From assembly GCA_037893245.1 (NCBI GenBank), contig JBAIAA010000318.1, forward strand, positions 682,001 to 746,000: 64,000 bases of DNA, read 5' to 3'. Position 1 is the first letter of the stretch; each line of letters starts with the position of its first letter. The translations under genes were made by a program, and so were the position numbers. The notes under the pieces are model-generated. The model had not been told where the DNA came from. It ran no database searches and saw only the letters and a program-made list of their open reading frames with translations. Source of the DNA: Crossaster papposus. Taxonomy: Eukaryota; Echinodermata; Asteroidea; Velatida; Solasteridae. Positions 1-12,100 of the stretch are shown here, in pieces.

Positions 1-214
1 GACGGGCTCTCGACCAATAGGAATGCCTAAACTGTCCCAGGTATTTATGAATCTATGTTAAATACCGATACACCTTGTCTTTGTTAAACTAATAGCGGGA
101 TGCCGCGCTTCGCGCAGCACCCGCTAGCTGGGTGGAATCGTAACTTAGAGATATGTACACCTTATTGACGTCCTAAAAACATAATGGATTGTATGACAAA
201 CAAACCGAGAAAAT

Positions 215-330
215 TTCGAGCTCACGAAAATATTTTTTTCGAGCGCACGAAATCATTTAGTGCACACGAAATCATTTAGAGCTCACGAAATAAGTTATTT
301 CGAGTGCACGAAATGATTTCGTGGGCACGC
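215..330. repeat. degenerate tandem repeat of a CACGAAAT-containing ~20-bp unit
   Basis: Units such as cgagcgcacgaaat and cgagctcacgaaat recur about every 20 bp. Related stretches occur at about 845-905 and 3775-3905. They lie at equivalent places in the two Helitron units, so they are part of that family's internal structure. Confidence 0.7.
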
Positions 331-1628
331 AATAAAATAATCAAATGATTTTGTCACGGTGATTTGTATTCGTCATATGTCCCTTTAGGGGCTCCGTAGG
401 ATACCATGACTCTGAATAAAAACAATCTCCGTAATGCAGTCACGTTTCTAAATTGAATATTCATATCCACGATCGCCATACAATTTCGCGACATTTTTGC
501 ACGATCAAAGTAAAAATTGAGGCAATAGCGATATATTTCAGAGTGTTTTTATAGAGATAATGTTGTAATATTTAAGTATTGACAATGTGAAAGGAAGACA
601 TTTGCCCAGAAAGCAACACGAAAGGAATAAAGCATTGTTTTTACGTTCAAAAACTGTGACTGAAAAAAATGGTCGACGCGCAGAAATTCGGAGGCAAAGC
701 CGAAGCCGAAACGCAGTCACGTTTCTAAATTGCATAATTTATATCCACGATTGCCATACAATTTCGCGACATTTTTGCACGATCAAAGGGTAACATTGAG
801 GCAATAGCGATGACAAACAAACCGCGGAACGTAGCGAGTAGAGTACCAGCTAGAAAGTATTTCGAGCGCACGAAATTATTTCGAGCTCACGAAATAAGTT
901 ATTTTGAGTGCACAACAAAAATCAAATTATTTCGCAACGGTGATGTTCATTCCTCATATGTCCCTTTAGGGGCTCCGTAGAATACCATTGACTCTGAATA
1001 AAAGCAATCTTTGTAAACATTCTCCCCACTTCCGAACTAATAATACTCAATAGGCAGTCCATCTTCGCTTGCATGCTGCCTGCGTCTCGTGGTTTTTAAC
1101 AGGAATCGTACGGGAAACAATACGAACCACTTCGGGACTTCTGATTTACATCATCGCGAAAATCACGATTAAAAAAACAAAACAGGCCGGCCGTATGACA
1201 GCATTGCGCCCTCAACTGACGTAATGCAGTCACGTTTCTAAATTGCATATTCATATCCACGATCGACATACAATTTTGCGACATTTTTGCACGATGAACG
1301 TTAACATTTGCGCAATAGCGATATGTTTCGGAGTGTTTTTACAGAGATAATGTGGTAATATTTAAGTATTGACAATGTGAAAGTGAAAAATTTGCCCGAA
1401 AGGCAACACGAAAGGAACAAATCATTGTTTTTACGTTCCAAAACTGTGACTGAAAATGGTCAGGGCCAGGAATTCGGAGGCAAAGCTCCGAAGCCGCAGA
1501 CGCAGTCACGTTTCTAAATTGCATTGTAACTGATGTTAGTTCACACAGTTCTTGGTTATAGCGCCCTCCAGCGACTGGACGTTTTCCGCCCGCCAAAACG
1601 CACATTAATCGTTGATTCTGAGAAGTCT

Positions 1629-2066
1629 GGGCTGCGTTCCACTTACGCGAACTGTTTGCGCGAACGTTCGCCTACGTTTTGAGTTTGCGTTAGTTGAAGT
1701 GGAACGATATTTTAAAAACTACGTTTTCAAAATGGCGGCGCCCAGTGACAGTGACATCGTTTTGTTGGCTGCTTTTTGTCCAACTCATTATTTTTCTTTA
1801 AAAGATCCCTGTGACTGCTCAAAACAACCCGCCGTTTATAACGAAAAGTATGAAACGTAAATCAAAACCGTGAAAAAAAACCGTCGGCTGCTAACTTCTC
1901 CGCCATCTTTAAAATACGTCACTGGCCAACAGCGAACAGCTCAAAATGTCGTTCGCCGTTTTTGCTAACGTTTGCCAACATAATTGGCGAACATTGCGTT
2001 CCACTCACGCGAACAACGCTAACGTTGGCCAACGTTGGCAACGTTCGCTTGAGCGGAATGCACCCC
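1629..2066. mobile_element. inverted-repeat MITE (GCGTTCCA type) nested in the Helitron
   Basis: The left end reads ggctgcgttccacttacgcg and the right end, reversed, reads ggggtgcattccgctcaagc, an imperfect terminal inverted repeat. The inside is rich in AACGTT and CGAAC motifs. A cousin with ends tgctgcgttccaatcgcg lies at 55706-56042. No coding content. Confidence 0.5.
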
Positions 2067-3324
2067 AGTTCCGTCAATTCATTAAAATCCTGTTATTTAC
2101 AAGCTAAATTCGGAACAATGAGGCATGGAGGTAGAAATAATCGTTAATTGAAGATTGTCTTCATGTGTTACATAATTATTAAGCAGTTTTATATGATTTA
2201 TGAGGTTAAATTGGGTGTAATAAGGGAAAACAAGTGTGCATGTGTACATTATGGATCTAGCACAGCGTTTATTGTACTTGTGACATTTACATATTCAATC
2301 TGGTGTTTGCTTAGGTGTTTACATGGCAAGGTTAGGTCAGCTAAATTATGTAACGGTCAAAGTGCAGTTGTCTTCTTAACTTAATTTGTTTTTTCTTGAA
2401 TTTTGCTTATAGTTTTCACGGACTGTCTAACTATACATGTGACTGCCTAACTATTCATGGAATGTTTGTTCATGGAGTGTCCAATTGCACATTCGTGGAG
2501 AGAAAATGTACACCAATAAATGAACCCATGACTTTGCGAAGTTGGCTATTTCAGTGAAACACGTGTCAGACTATACATTTAGTTTGCGATCTCGGAGTCA
2601 GCGACATGCATATTCATATTCACCATCAACCTACAATTTTGCGACATTTTTGCATGATGAACGTTATATTTTGCCCAAAAGCGATATGTTTCGTAGTGTT
2701 TTTACAGAGATAATGTGGTAATATTTAAGTATCGACAATGTGAAGCAAAGAAATTTGCCCAAAAGGCAACACGAAAGGAATAAATCATTTGTTTTAACGT
2801 TCCGAACCTGTGACTGAAAAGTGGTCGATGCACACGGAATTCGAAGCCGAAAACGAAGCTGGTGCTCAACTGGTACTATGTTTTTAGGAAACTCCGCAAC
2901 AACCAAGAGAGTATAAAGCGGGGCACCAGCTCAAATAAAACGGGATGCGCAGCCCAATCGCGAACCAACTCGGCAACACCTCGGCCACCGAGCAAGGGAT
3001 ACAATTTGTGAAGGCTTTGTGTAACGCAATAGCTGCCGCCCAATCGCGAACAGCCAACAATTCGGCAACCGAGCAACGGGATACGATTTCGGGAAGGCTT
3101 CGGCCCGAACTCCGGCAAGGATAATGCGTCTTTCCAACATGGCGCAGCCCGCGAATTGTTTTTCCGTAGGTGGGTGAGTCAAGATTTATGATTTATTCAG
3201 TAGTTTGGATGAGAAGTTATGATTATTCATCAGAATAAAACATGACGTCACAGCATTGTTGTTACAGTTAACTAGTTACATTAAATCGCTTTAAAGAACA
3301 GCTGTTGTCGAGCTGCTATACGTA

Positions 3325-3400
3325 GTGTAAGGGATAGTGGGATGGGCTATGAATCAAAGATCTCTGGTTCGAATCCTGCTGTAGGTCACTTCGGTTTTTT
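3325..3400 (+). repeat. tRNA-like SINE head fragment
   Basis: The stretch contains a B-box-like ggttcgaatcc preceded by an A-box-like tagtgggatggg at roughly tRNA spacing. A related sequence (atcgaaagatctgtggttcaaa) is at 29041-29105. No intact tRNA cloverleaf can be drawn, so I call it a tRNA-derived repeat and not a tRNA gene. Confidence 0.4.
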
Positions 3401-3633
3401 CTAGTCAAATTGATATCTTTGGAGTATTTTTAATTAAAGGGGAAAAAGAGACCTAGAACCTAAGTGTTGTACAGTGATCAATGCAACTACTGAATAATTC
3501 ATGAATTTGGACTTACCCACCTACGGAAAATAAGTTTGCGCGCCGCCCATGCGCCAAGATGGTGCGGCCCTGTGTTCCAAGATGGCGGCGCCCACGGGCA
3601 AGATGGCGCATTTTTCCTTCTTTATAGTATAGA

Positions 3634-5366
3634 CTAGCAGGATGCCGCGCTTCGCGCGGCACCTGCTAGCTGGGTGAAATCGTAACTTATAGATACACCT
3701 TGTTGACGTCTTAAAAACACAATGGATTGTATGACAAACAAATCGCGAAACTTAGCGAGTAGAGTACCAGCTAGAAAGTATTTCGAGCGCACGAAATTAT
3801 TTCGAGCTCACGAACAGATATTCTTGGAGCGCACGAAGTCATTTCGTGGCCACGACAACATTTCGAGCTCACGAAATAAGTTATTTTGAGTGCACGAAAT
3901 AAAATCCTCAAATGATTTCGTAACGGTGATTTGTATTCGTCATATGTCCCTTTAGGGGCTCCGTAGAATACCATCGACTCTGAATAACAAACAATCTTTG
4001 TAAAAATACTTCCCGACTTCCGAACTAATAATACTCAATAGGCAGTTCATCTTTGCTTGCATGCTGCCTGCGTCTCGTGATTTTTTAACATGAATCGTAC
4101 GGGAAACAATACGAACCACTTCGGGGTTTCTGATTTACGTCGTCACGATTGAAAAAAACCAACAGACCGGCCGTCTGACAGTGCGCCCTCAACTGACGTA
4201 AGGCAGTCCCGTTTCTAAATTGAATATTCATATCCACGATAGGCCTTACAATTTCGCGACATTTTTCAACGATAAAAGTTAAAATTGAGGCAATAGCGAT
4301 ACGTTTCGGAGTGTTTTTAGAGAGATAATGTTGTAATATTTAAGTATTGACAATGTGAAAGGAAGAAATTTTGCCAGAAGGCAACACGAAAGGAATAAAT
4401 CATTGTTTTTACGTTCCAAAACTGTGACTACAAAATGGTCGACGCGCAGGAATTCGGAGGCAAAGCCGAAGCCGAAACGTGGTCACGTTTCTAAATTGCA
4501 TATTCATATCCACCATCGCCATACAATTTCGCGACATTTTTGCACGATCAAAGTTGAAATTGAGGCAATAGCGATATGTTTCGGAGTGTTTTGAGACAGA
4601 TAATGTTGTAATATTTAAGTCTCGACAATGTGAAGCAACGAAATTTGCCCAAAAGGCAACACGAAAGGAATAAATCATTTTTTAACGTTCCAAGCCTGTG
4701 ACTGCAATGTGGTCGACGCGCACGAAATTCAAAGCCGAAAACGAAGCTGGCGCTCAAACTCCGCAATAACCAATGGAGTATAAAGGTCAAATAACACGGG
4801 ACGGGCCGCCCAATCGCGAACAACAAACTCGGCACCAACTCGGCCACCGCGCAAGCAAGGCGGATACAATTAATTTGCGAAGGCTTCGCGTAACGCATGT
4901 AGCCGCCGCTTAATCGCAAACGGCCAACAATTCGGCAACCGAGTTACGGCAGTACGATTTCGGGAAGGCTTCGGCCCGAACTCCGGTCAAGGACAATGCA
5001 AAAATAACGCAATAGTTCGCGAAAAAAAGGCCCGCAGACATCGACAGGCAATCGAAAAGCGATTACGCGTTTATCGGTAACGTCCGTTTCTTTTAAATCT
5101 CACCACGGACGAATACGATTTTTTTTAAATCTTATTCCCCGGGGGATTCCCCGGGGGATTCCCCGTCGCGAACGGTCCGGCACCCCGCCGCACCGACGCC
5201 GGCGGCACACGCGCGCGGCGACGAGTCGCCCGACCAAAAGCCAACATGGCGCCAACCACGCGCCAAGATGGCGCGGCCCTGTGTTTCCAAGATGGCGGCG
5301 CCCTGCGTTCCAAGATGGCGGCGCCCAGGGACAAGATGGCGCATTTGTCATCTTTTATAGTATAGA
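3634..5366 (-). mobile_element. Helitron-like non-autonomous element, first unit of the pair
   Basis: Minus-strand reading starts with A|TCTATACTATAAAAG at 5366 and ends at 3634 with a hairpin (3638-3666, GCAGG..CCTGC around GCCGCGC/GCGCGGC) and CTAG. Base 3633 is the first T of the next unit, so the junction is exactly CTAG|TC. The 5' part carries several copies of CAAGATGGCG(GCGCC). The middle holds blocks (for example around 4360 and 4640) also found at about 590, 1380 and 2740. No transposase frame is present, so it would depend on an autonomous Helitron. Confidence 0.75.
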
Positions 5367-5843
5367 TACCCACACCTGCCAATAGAGCGTGTAAGTTGAC
5401 CTCGTGAACGTACGGAACTTTACGAGAAACTGAACTTCCGGCATAGGAGCTTCAACGTGTAAAGCGAGTAGTTTTCTTAAAATAATTAGTTTTGACGCTG
5501 TTTCTAGATTGATAGATTTTTGAAAAAAATTGTTTAGTTATGTCACACGCGCGTCATTCCATTGTTCTCGTTTACGCGCTAGTAAACATGTAGTATTAGG
5601 CGGTCATCGACATATAATTAGGTAAATATTACTGTAATAAAGTCCTACTACGTCCGCACACGTCGGCGCATACATGTCACAGACGCATACACAACTCTGC
5701 ATTATTGTTTAGATGGAGTTGATCTGTTGACTCTCAATAGTGCCTGTTCTACTCGCGAGGTGCCGAAGCACGTGACCTTTTTATCCGCGTCGCAGACGGC
5801 GGCTCTGTAAGCGCTTGTCGTCGTCGACATCTGGGAACTTCTC

Positions 5844-5850
5844 TATATAT
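5844..5850 (+). promoter_or_regulatory. TATA box of the adhesion GPCR gene
   Basis: TATATAT inside ctctatatatgcacc lies about 125 nt upstream of the proposed ATG at 5976. That leaves room for a start site near 5875 and a ~100-nt 5' UTR. The stretch from 5367 to 5843 shows no other gene. Confidence 0.5.
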
Positions 5851-5975
5851 GCACCTAAAGAGAGCGACCCAAAATAACAACCAAAGCCGCACGACAATGT
5901 CGCGTAACCAAAGCTGAACTACAGTGTCGTTTTGGTGGTAGTCGAACAGTGCAGATTTTTTTCTAACTTGCAAGT

Positions 5976-6138
5976 ATGGCAGCCGTGTCCGTGGGTTTTT
6001 CGCTTCGACGACTGCTGAGCGTGTCACGCTGCTTGGCGGTGTTATTCTTTCTGGTTCTATATGTCCGCAATTTGGAAACACATAATCATCATCATCCTGG
6101 TCTACTTCCAGCTCCAAAAATCCCCACCATCGTGCCTC
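5976..6138 (+). CDS. receptor exon 1: signal/anchor peptide
   Basis: ATG at 5976 has A at -3 and G at +4, a good start context. The peptide begins MAAVSVGFSLRRLL, then a hydrophobic core CLAVLFFLVLYV, then a short HNHHHPG stretch and a Pro-rich end. It ends in phase 1 at CCTC|gtaagt, which matches the phase-1 stalk exons. The hydrophobic core begins near residue 19 and lacks an obvious cleavage motif, so it may be a signal peptide or an uncleaved anchor. Linkage to the receptor rests on phase and position only. Confidence 0.65.
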
Positions 6139-9100
6139 GTAAGTCTACTAAATAATTAAATTTATTAAATAATTATTTAAATACATGTATCAATCACGAA
6201 GTATTAGCATTAAAAGTAGTAGATACACCATTTACTTTAATTACTATGTAATTTACAGAAATTGACAGATTTGGTGGGTTAGTATTTTATAGCAAATATT
6301 GTTACAATAAAGATAGGATACACCATTGGTAATTGCTAGAATTAGCATCAATGGGGAGATTTTGGGTGTTGCATTATATAGTAAATATCATTTAAAGGTA
6401 GTATACACCATTGGTCATTGCTTGAATTATCATGAATGAGTAGATTTGGGGGGTTGTATTTATAGTAAATATCGTTTAACTGAGCTGTCCGAAGTTTTAG
6501 AATAATGGATGCCGAGAAAAGCACGAAAAACGGCGTTCGTTTTCAACCGGCATCGAGCAGTTATTCTTATGTTATCTTTGTTTTTTCGCGCTCGCCGTCC
6601 GGCGATCGCGAGTTTTTCATTATAAAATTCTATTTTTCGGAAGAATTACAAGATATCTAGCGCAATCATTTTGCTGGATGCCCAGAATCAACATTTACTT
6701 TCAGATGAGTAAGATATTTCTTAATAATTCGGTAGTAAATATTTTCGATATCTGCAAATGGTGTATACTACCTTTAACTGACCTGTCCGAAGTTTTACAA
6801 TCATGGATGCTGAGAAAAGCAAGAAAAACGGCGTTCGTTTTCAACCGGCGTCAGGCAGTGGTTCTTATGTTGTTCTTGTTTTGTCTTTTAATAAAATGAA
6901 ATTTGTTAGAACAATTACATGATATCTAGCGCAATCATTTTGTTGGATGCCTACAATCATTATTTACTTTTAAATAAGTAAGATATTTTTTAATAATTCG
7001 GTAGTAAAATGTTTCGATATATGCAATTGTATCCTACCTTTAAAGTTTGGTGCCTAAAATCACTTTTCCAGTTTATCTTTACAAATTAAATGCACTTTCA
7101 TGTTAATACAGAATTCAAATAACGAGACCAAGCGTTATCTAGTTATTGCGAATAGCATAGTTCAAGGCAACACGATTGCAAGAGTTGGACCTATCTGCAC
7201 AACTAAGTTGTACAGGTGAATATGCGTGACGCCACCGTGACCCTTTTGGGGGCATTTTACACGGGGTTGCCCTTTCTCTTGCCATCTCTAATGGTATGCT
7301 CTGCCCCGAAAAAAACATTAATGTTTAAATTTGATCTTGGCATTCTACAAGAAAATCAAATCAGTTGGAAATGGGTACAAATAACATTTACTTCACATTT
7401 ACTTCACTTAATACTTCATTTACTTAGCATTTAGGGGCCTACTTAGTTATCTTCTTAGCATTTACTTAGTTCGATCACGCTTGTTTTCACATCACGTATA
7501 CTTTCGTTATAGCAACATTGACGGCGCGAAGATTTACCTACCTATACATCCGATAGATTCTAGATTCATTCGGGCTCGTTTAGATCATGCTACAATTCTT
7601 ATCGACGGTTATTTTAGATTTGTTTGTTAACAAACAAGCGTTCAAGTTTATTCAACAAAATTGTGTGCACCAAAAGACATTTTAGTCATTTGAGTTTAGG
7701 CCAATGATCGCCACGACATTAGTTCATAAATTGTTGTCTTTGTGTGAGTGCTCCTAGTTTCAAAGCCCATAATATTTTAGAAGTGAGAGGTCAATATTTG
7801 GCACAATATTGTTCTTTCACGTCATGCGCTTTTTCAGTTTCTATAAATTCAGATGCTATAGTAACAATTTTAAAATACTCTTCAAATTGTAAACAAATAA
7901 TTATGTATATTGCAAACTGTTGTTATTACAGTTTTCTCATTGTCTTTACTGGTGTATACTGGAACCAAAAGTAGGTGAAAACATTACTTTTAATGCGGAA
8001 GCACGTGTGGAACTAACGTGTTTGCCTTTAACAGCTCTGCTCACTAAAAAGAAAAAAGTGCATTACCATCAAACCCCACAAGACAACAATAATGTACTTT
8101 CAAGATTTGCATTAAAGAAGACGATATTAAAAATAAGCATTCTGTCTTAAACTGGTAATTAATATTTTATTTGTCACTGTTGTAATAATGCAGCCTATGC
8201 AGATGCGGATCCAGGGGATGGGTCATGGGGGTTCGGACCCCCACAATTTGTTTTTTATTTATTATTACAGGTATTTTTTATTTTTTTATTTTTGTAATGT
8301 ATTGTTATATCAGAGCAAAATAGCAGCGTTGTGCTTTCTGTACAAGATTCCCAATAGATCTAAACGATCAAAAATAAGACCCCCGGCCATGGCTAGAACC
8401 CCACATTCATAAATTCCTGCATCTGCCACATATCGTGCTGGGTATAGGCAATTTGCTGGTTTCTTCTTTTTATGGAATACAATTATATAAAGCTCCGGAT
8501 TCTATGATTTAAATTGCCATTCACCGACTTGTATTTACACTGTGTAATCAGTGTTTCCACTTAGATTCAAGAGGTGCGCCAAGAAAATCAATTTCTGAGC
8601 ACATTTTGCAGCCATGCCCTGTGGTATAAGGCCAAATAAAAAAAAACATGTTTAGCGTCATGCCCTTTTTTTTAAAGGAAGGAGGAGGCCCTTTTTTTTT
8701 TTTTTTTTTTTCAAAATGGCCGCCCGACACATCTTTAATTCGAGTCATGCAGTAAACATGTCACACCCTATCTTCCAATTTAAAATTAAAACATGGTTCA
8801 CCCACGATTAAACATTCAAATTCACGTGGGTCGATCAAGTATGCACCGTACACGACTACACATCACACCCTAGCCTTCCTATAAGGAAAAGAAATATTTC
8901 CAGAGCATGTACACAGTGATGCTAAAGTCTAAAATACGATCTTAAAATTTTATTATCTTTAAAAAAAAAAAAATAATAATAATAATATATATTTTTTGCC
9001 AAAATGGTCAAATTTATGATTTTTTTCAAAAAGAAAAACAAAAGAAAAAAGGAGGCGGCCCACAAAAAGAAAGCGGGCGGTGACGCTAAACATGTTTTTT

Positions 9101-12100
9101 TTTTATTTGGCCTAATGCATCGACTGATGACGAGCTAGCTGGGGCCGTCCAGCTGGTTCGAACCCGATTAGCCGCGGGTGCCTCAACGAAGTGTTTGATA
9201 ACATTATACATGCGTATAACGTCAGTGACACCGTTGTTTAAAATCACCTAGACTGATATTTATAAAAGCTTGCTAAGCCTAGTTTGCTGCTAAAATGCCC
9301 CTCGTTGACGGCTAAGCCTAGTTGGAAGGTAAGTGATATTCATACAACTTTGCTAAGCTTAGTTAGTTGGTAACGTAAGAGTTGATCTAAGGTGTCTCTA
9401 TATAAGTCACTAGTACTTTAGTAGGCAACGACATAATTAATTTACGGGACTTTCTACATCGGATAACATAGTTCTTGGATTCAGATTTGGGTTATGATAG
9501 CCTATGTTATAGGTCCCCCACTATTATATTGGTTGTGGGGAATATATAGCCCTGTGCTTGGTTAGGATAACTTCCCAAGCATCTTTCTTCTTGCGATTGG
9601 TGTTAACCGCTTTGTGCTTACTCTCAAGAACGATTTTCAATTCATCAAACGTTTCGCTATAAATTAAGTTTTCTTCATCACTACAATTGGTTTTACGTTT
9701 CTTTCCTTTACCATGTTTACCTTCCACAGTTCCATGCTTGTGTATATATTTCAATGCACACATTGTTTGTTTGACGAACTGCCGGTATAATGTCCTATAG
9801 CTGCACGCTTAAAGTATCTAGCTGCCAACTAACTGGCAACATTCTTAGCAAGGGTTTATTCATACAACATTAGTTGGTAACCACGAAGCAGCAAACTACG
9901 GATTAGCAGGCTGCTAAGGCATTAGCTAGGCTAAGCTAGCCGGCTTTTATGAATATCGGCCCAGGAGCCCTGCCATGAAAATAGTCACATTTTACCAGGC
10001 GTTTAAGGTCGACCAAGTGTAACTAAATAGCGGTAAAGCTATAAACCATAATTATATGTTAATGGATAACAAAAACAGTGATTTGGGAATTGGGTAATGA
10101 AACCAAAGATTCCTCAAAAGTGCCCTATGTAGCCACTTCAGCTCGCAAGTCTGCAACAGCGCGAATTTGAATGGTGCTCCAAATCAATTTCATTCAATTT
10201 CGTGTTCTAAGTACGCAAAAATACTCATCCGTCGTGCGATAACAAAATAACCCTCCAAATTAAAAATCGGTGCACTCAAACAGTATTTCAATTATTAAGG
10301 TTTGCATTTAAAAAGACGATATTAAAAATAAGCATTCTGTCTCAAACTGGTAATTAATATTTTATTGTGCATTGTTGTCATAACGAAGCATATGACATTT
10401 TACCATTTAATTTGTATTGGCCGCTCGATTATTACTCCCATTCAGGCGAATCCACTGACCATAATGATTAATAATGGTACATGCCTCGTATACGGTGGAT
10501 ATTCTTTACATCGAACTGGTTGTTTTTGAAAGGTCGACACGTAGGCAATTTGAATATAGCAGTGAATGAATAAAGACGATTAAAGGCGAATAGCAACACG
10601 AGCCACTCGCGACCCAATACAGCTCCAACACGGATGATGTCGATACCAACACGGTCGAAATGTTAAGACGAATCCCACGCAAGTTAAAATTTAATTGTTA
10701 AACTTCTTCGAAAATTTTCACCCGTCTGGCAAATCAAGAAGAAGGGACACGGTTCAGGAATAATAAGTGTTCTTTCGTTTTAGACCGTTTCATACGACAT
10801 GGTAGACGGTGTACGTCTCCTATCCAATCAAAAGGCGTGCAAAACAATACGGCCCTCCTACCGGGGCCCCGTCCAATCGTTGGCCAGATGACGACCGGTC
10901 GTCACATTAGGCTTTTGTTATTATTAAAGCCAAGATAATGTTACATATTCAGCATGAAGTAATTTATTTAAATTAAAGGAAGTTTTGTTTCTGCGGTTTG
11001 TTATAACAACAATGTACAAGGATGCTCATATAGCTGTGGAATTTGTCATCTTTGTTCAATTTCTATGGCTTGTATTACGCCCGTTGGAGTCAGCGGGGAA
11101 TTTATGAATATCGGCCCAGGAACCCTGTCATGAAAATAGTCACATTTTACAAGGCGTTTAAGGTCGACCAAGTGTAACTAAATAGCGGTAAAGCTATTAA
11201 CCATAATTATATATTAATGGATAAAACAAATTAAGTGATTTGGAATTAGGTAATATGAAACCAGTGATTTGGAATTAGGTAATATGAAACCAATGATTCC
11301 TCAAAAGTGCCCTGTGTAGCCACTTTGGCTCACAAGTCTGCAAGAAACCTGTTTCGCACTAACTTAAATGATGCTCCAAATAAATGTCATTCAACTTCCT
11401 TTTTCTGAGTACGCAACAATGCTCTTCCGTCGTGCGATTTAAACAAAATAACCATCCAAATTGGTAATCCATGCACTCGAACAGCATTTAAATGTGCAAA
11501 CAAATGTAATGTCAAACGAATTTGAAACGAAACAGAAAGCCCTGAAGGTGAATAAGAACTACATAATTGGCACCACGGCCAAAATCGCTTGAATGTGTAC
11601 ATTCAAAAACGAGTTTGAATGTTTTTCGTACGAACTTGATCGTAAAAACTTATTGATGTAGCTAACAACAATTAAAGCTGGTTTTTTTTCTCTTCATAAC
11701 ACCAGAAACAACGACTGATAAGGAGGCTAGCACCATACAGACCTCCACAGAAGACCCTGATAAGGGTACAACTAGTGCTGGTCCTGAAACGACGGTGAAG
11801 GGATTGACTAGTATACCCACGACCGTACAAACCACCGCGCAACCGAGCTCCACTGCTAAAGATTTCTCAACAACATCAGGTAAGAATGCTGCATACTATA
11901 GTGGTCTGGACGAAGCATTCAATTCGTGGTCTGTGGGTAGTTCATTTATAGGGTCACGAAGTTGTCATTTTTGATAATTACTATGTTCTCATAATTATTC
12001 AGTCACTTATATGCTTTAGCAAATGTTATTGAAGTAAGGATATGTAAGTAGAATCACCAAAATAAACTTTTCAAAAAATAAAAATAAAATATATACCCAA

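Larger units (their letters stand above)
92..3633 (-). mobile_element. Helitron-like non-autonomous element, second unit of a head-to-tail pair
   Basis: Read on the minus strand, the element begins with TCTATACTATAAA at 3633 and ends in a GC-rich hairpin at 126-93 (stem tagcggg/cccgcta with an inner CGCG/CGCG stem), then CTAT followed by T. Helitrons are known to start with TC, end in a hairpin plus CTRR, and insert between A and T. The last base here departs from CTRR. The first ~100 nt (copies of CAAGATGGCG) and the last ~110 nt match the neighbouring unit. It is longer than its neighbour because internal blocks are repeated and a MITE sits inside. No Rep/helicase frame is visible. Confidence 0.7.

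Noticed and set aside
215..330. CRISPR-like regular repeats
   Set aside because: Units are degenerate, contiguous and lack unique spacers; the context is a eukaryotic Helitron.
5749..6117. 122-codon minus-strand frame
   Set aside because: It lies across the promoter and exon 1 of the receptor on the opposite strand and shows no protein-like pattern; it is an antisense shadow.
11662..11853. Minus-strand frame repeated identically at 17898-18089
   Set aside because: It is the reverse of the stalk exon; identity comes from the exon duplication, not from a second gene.
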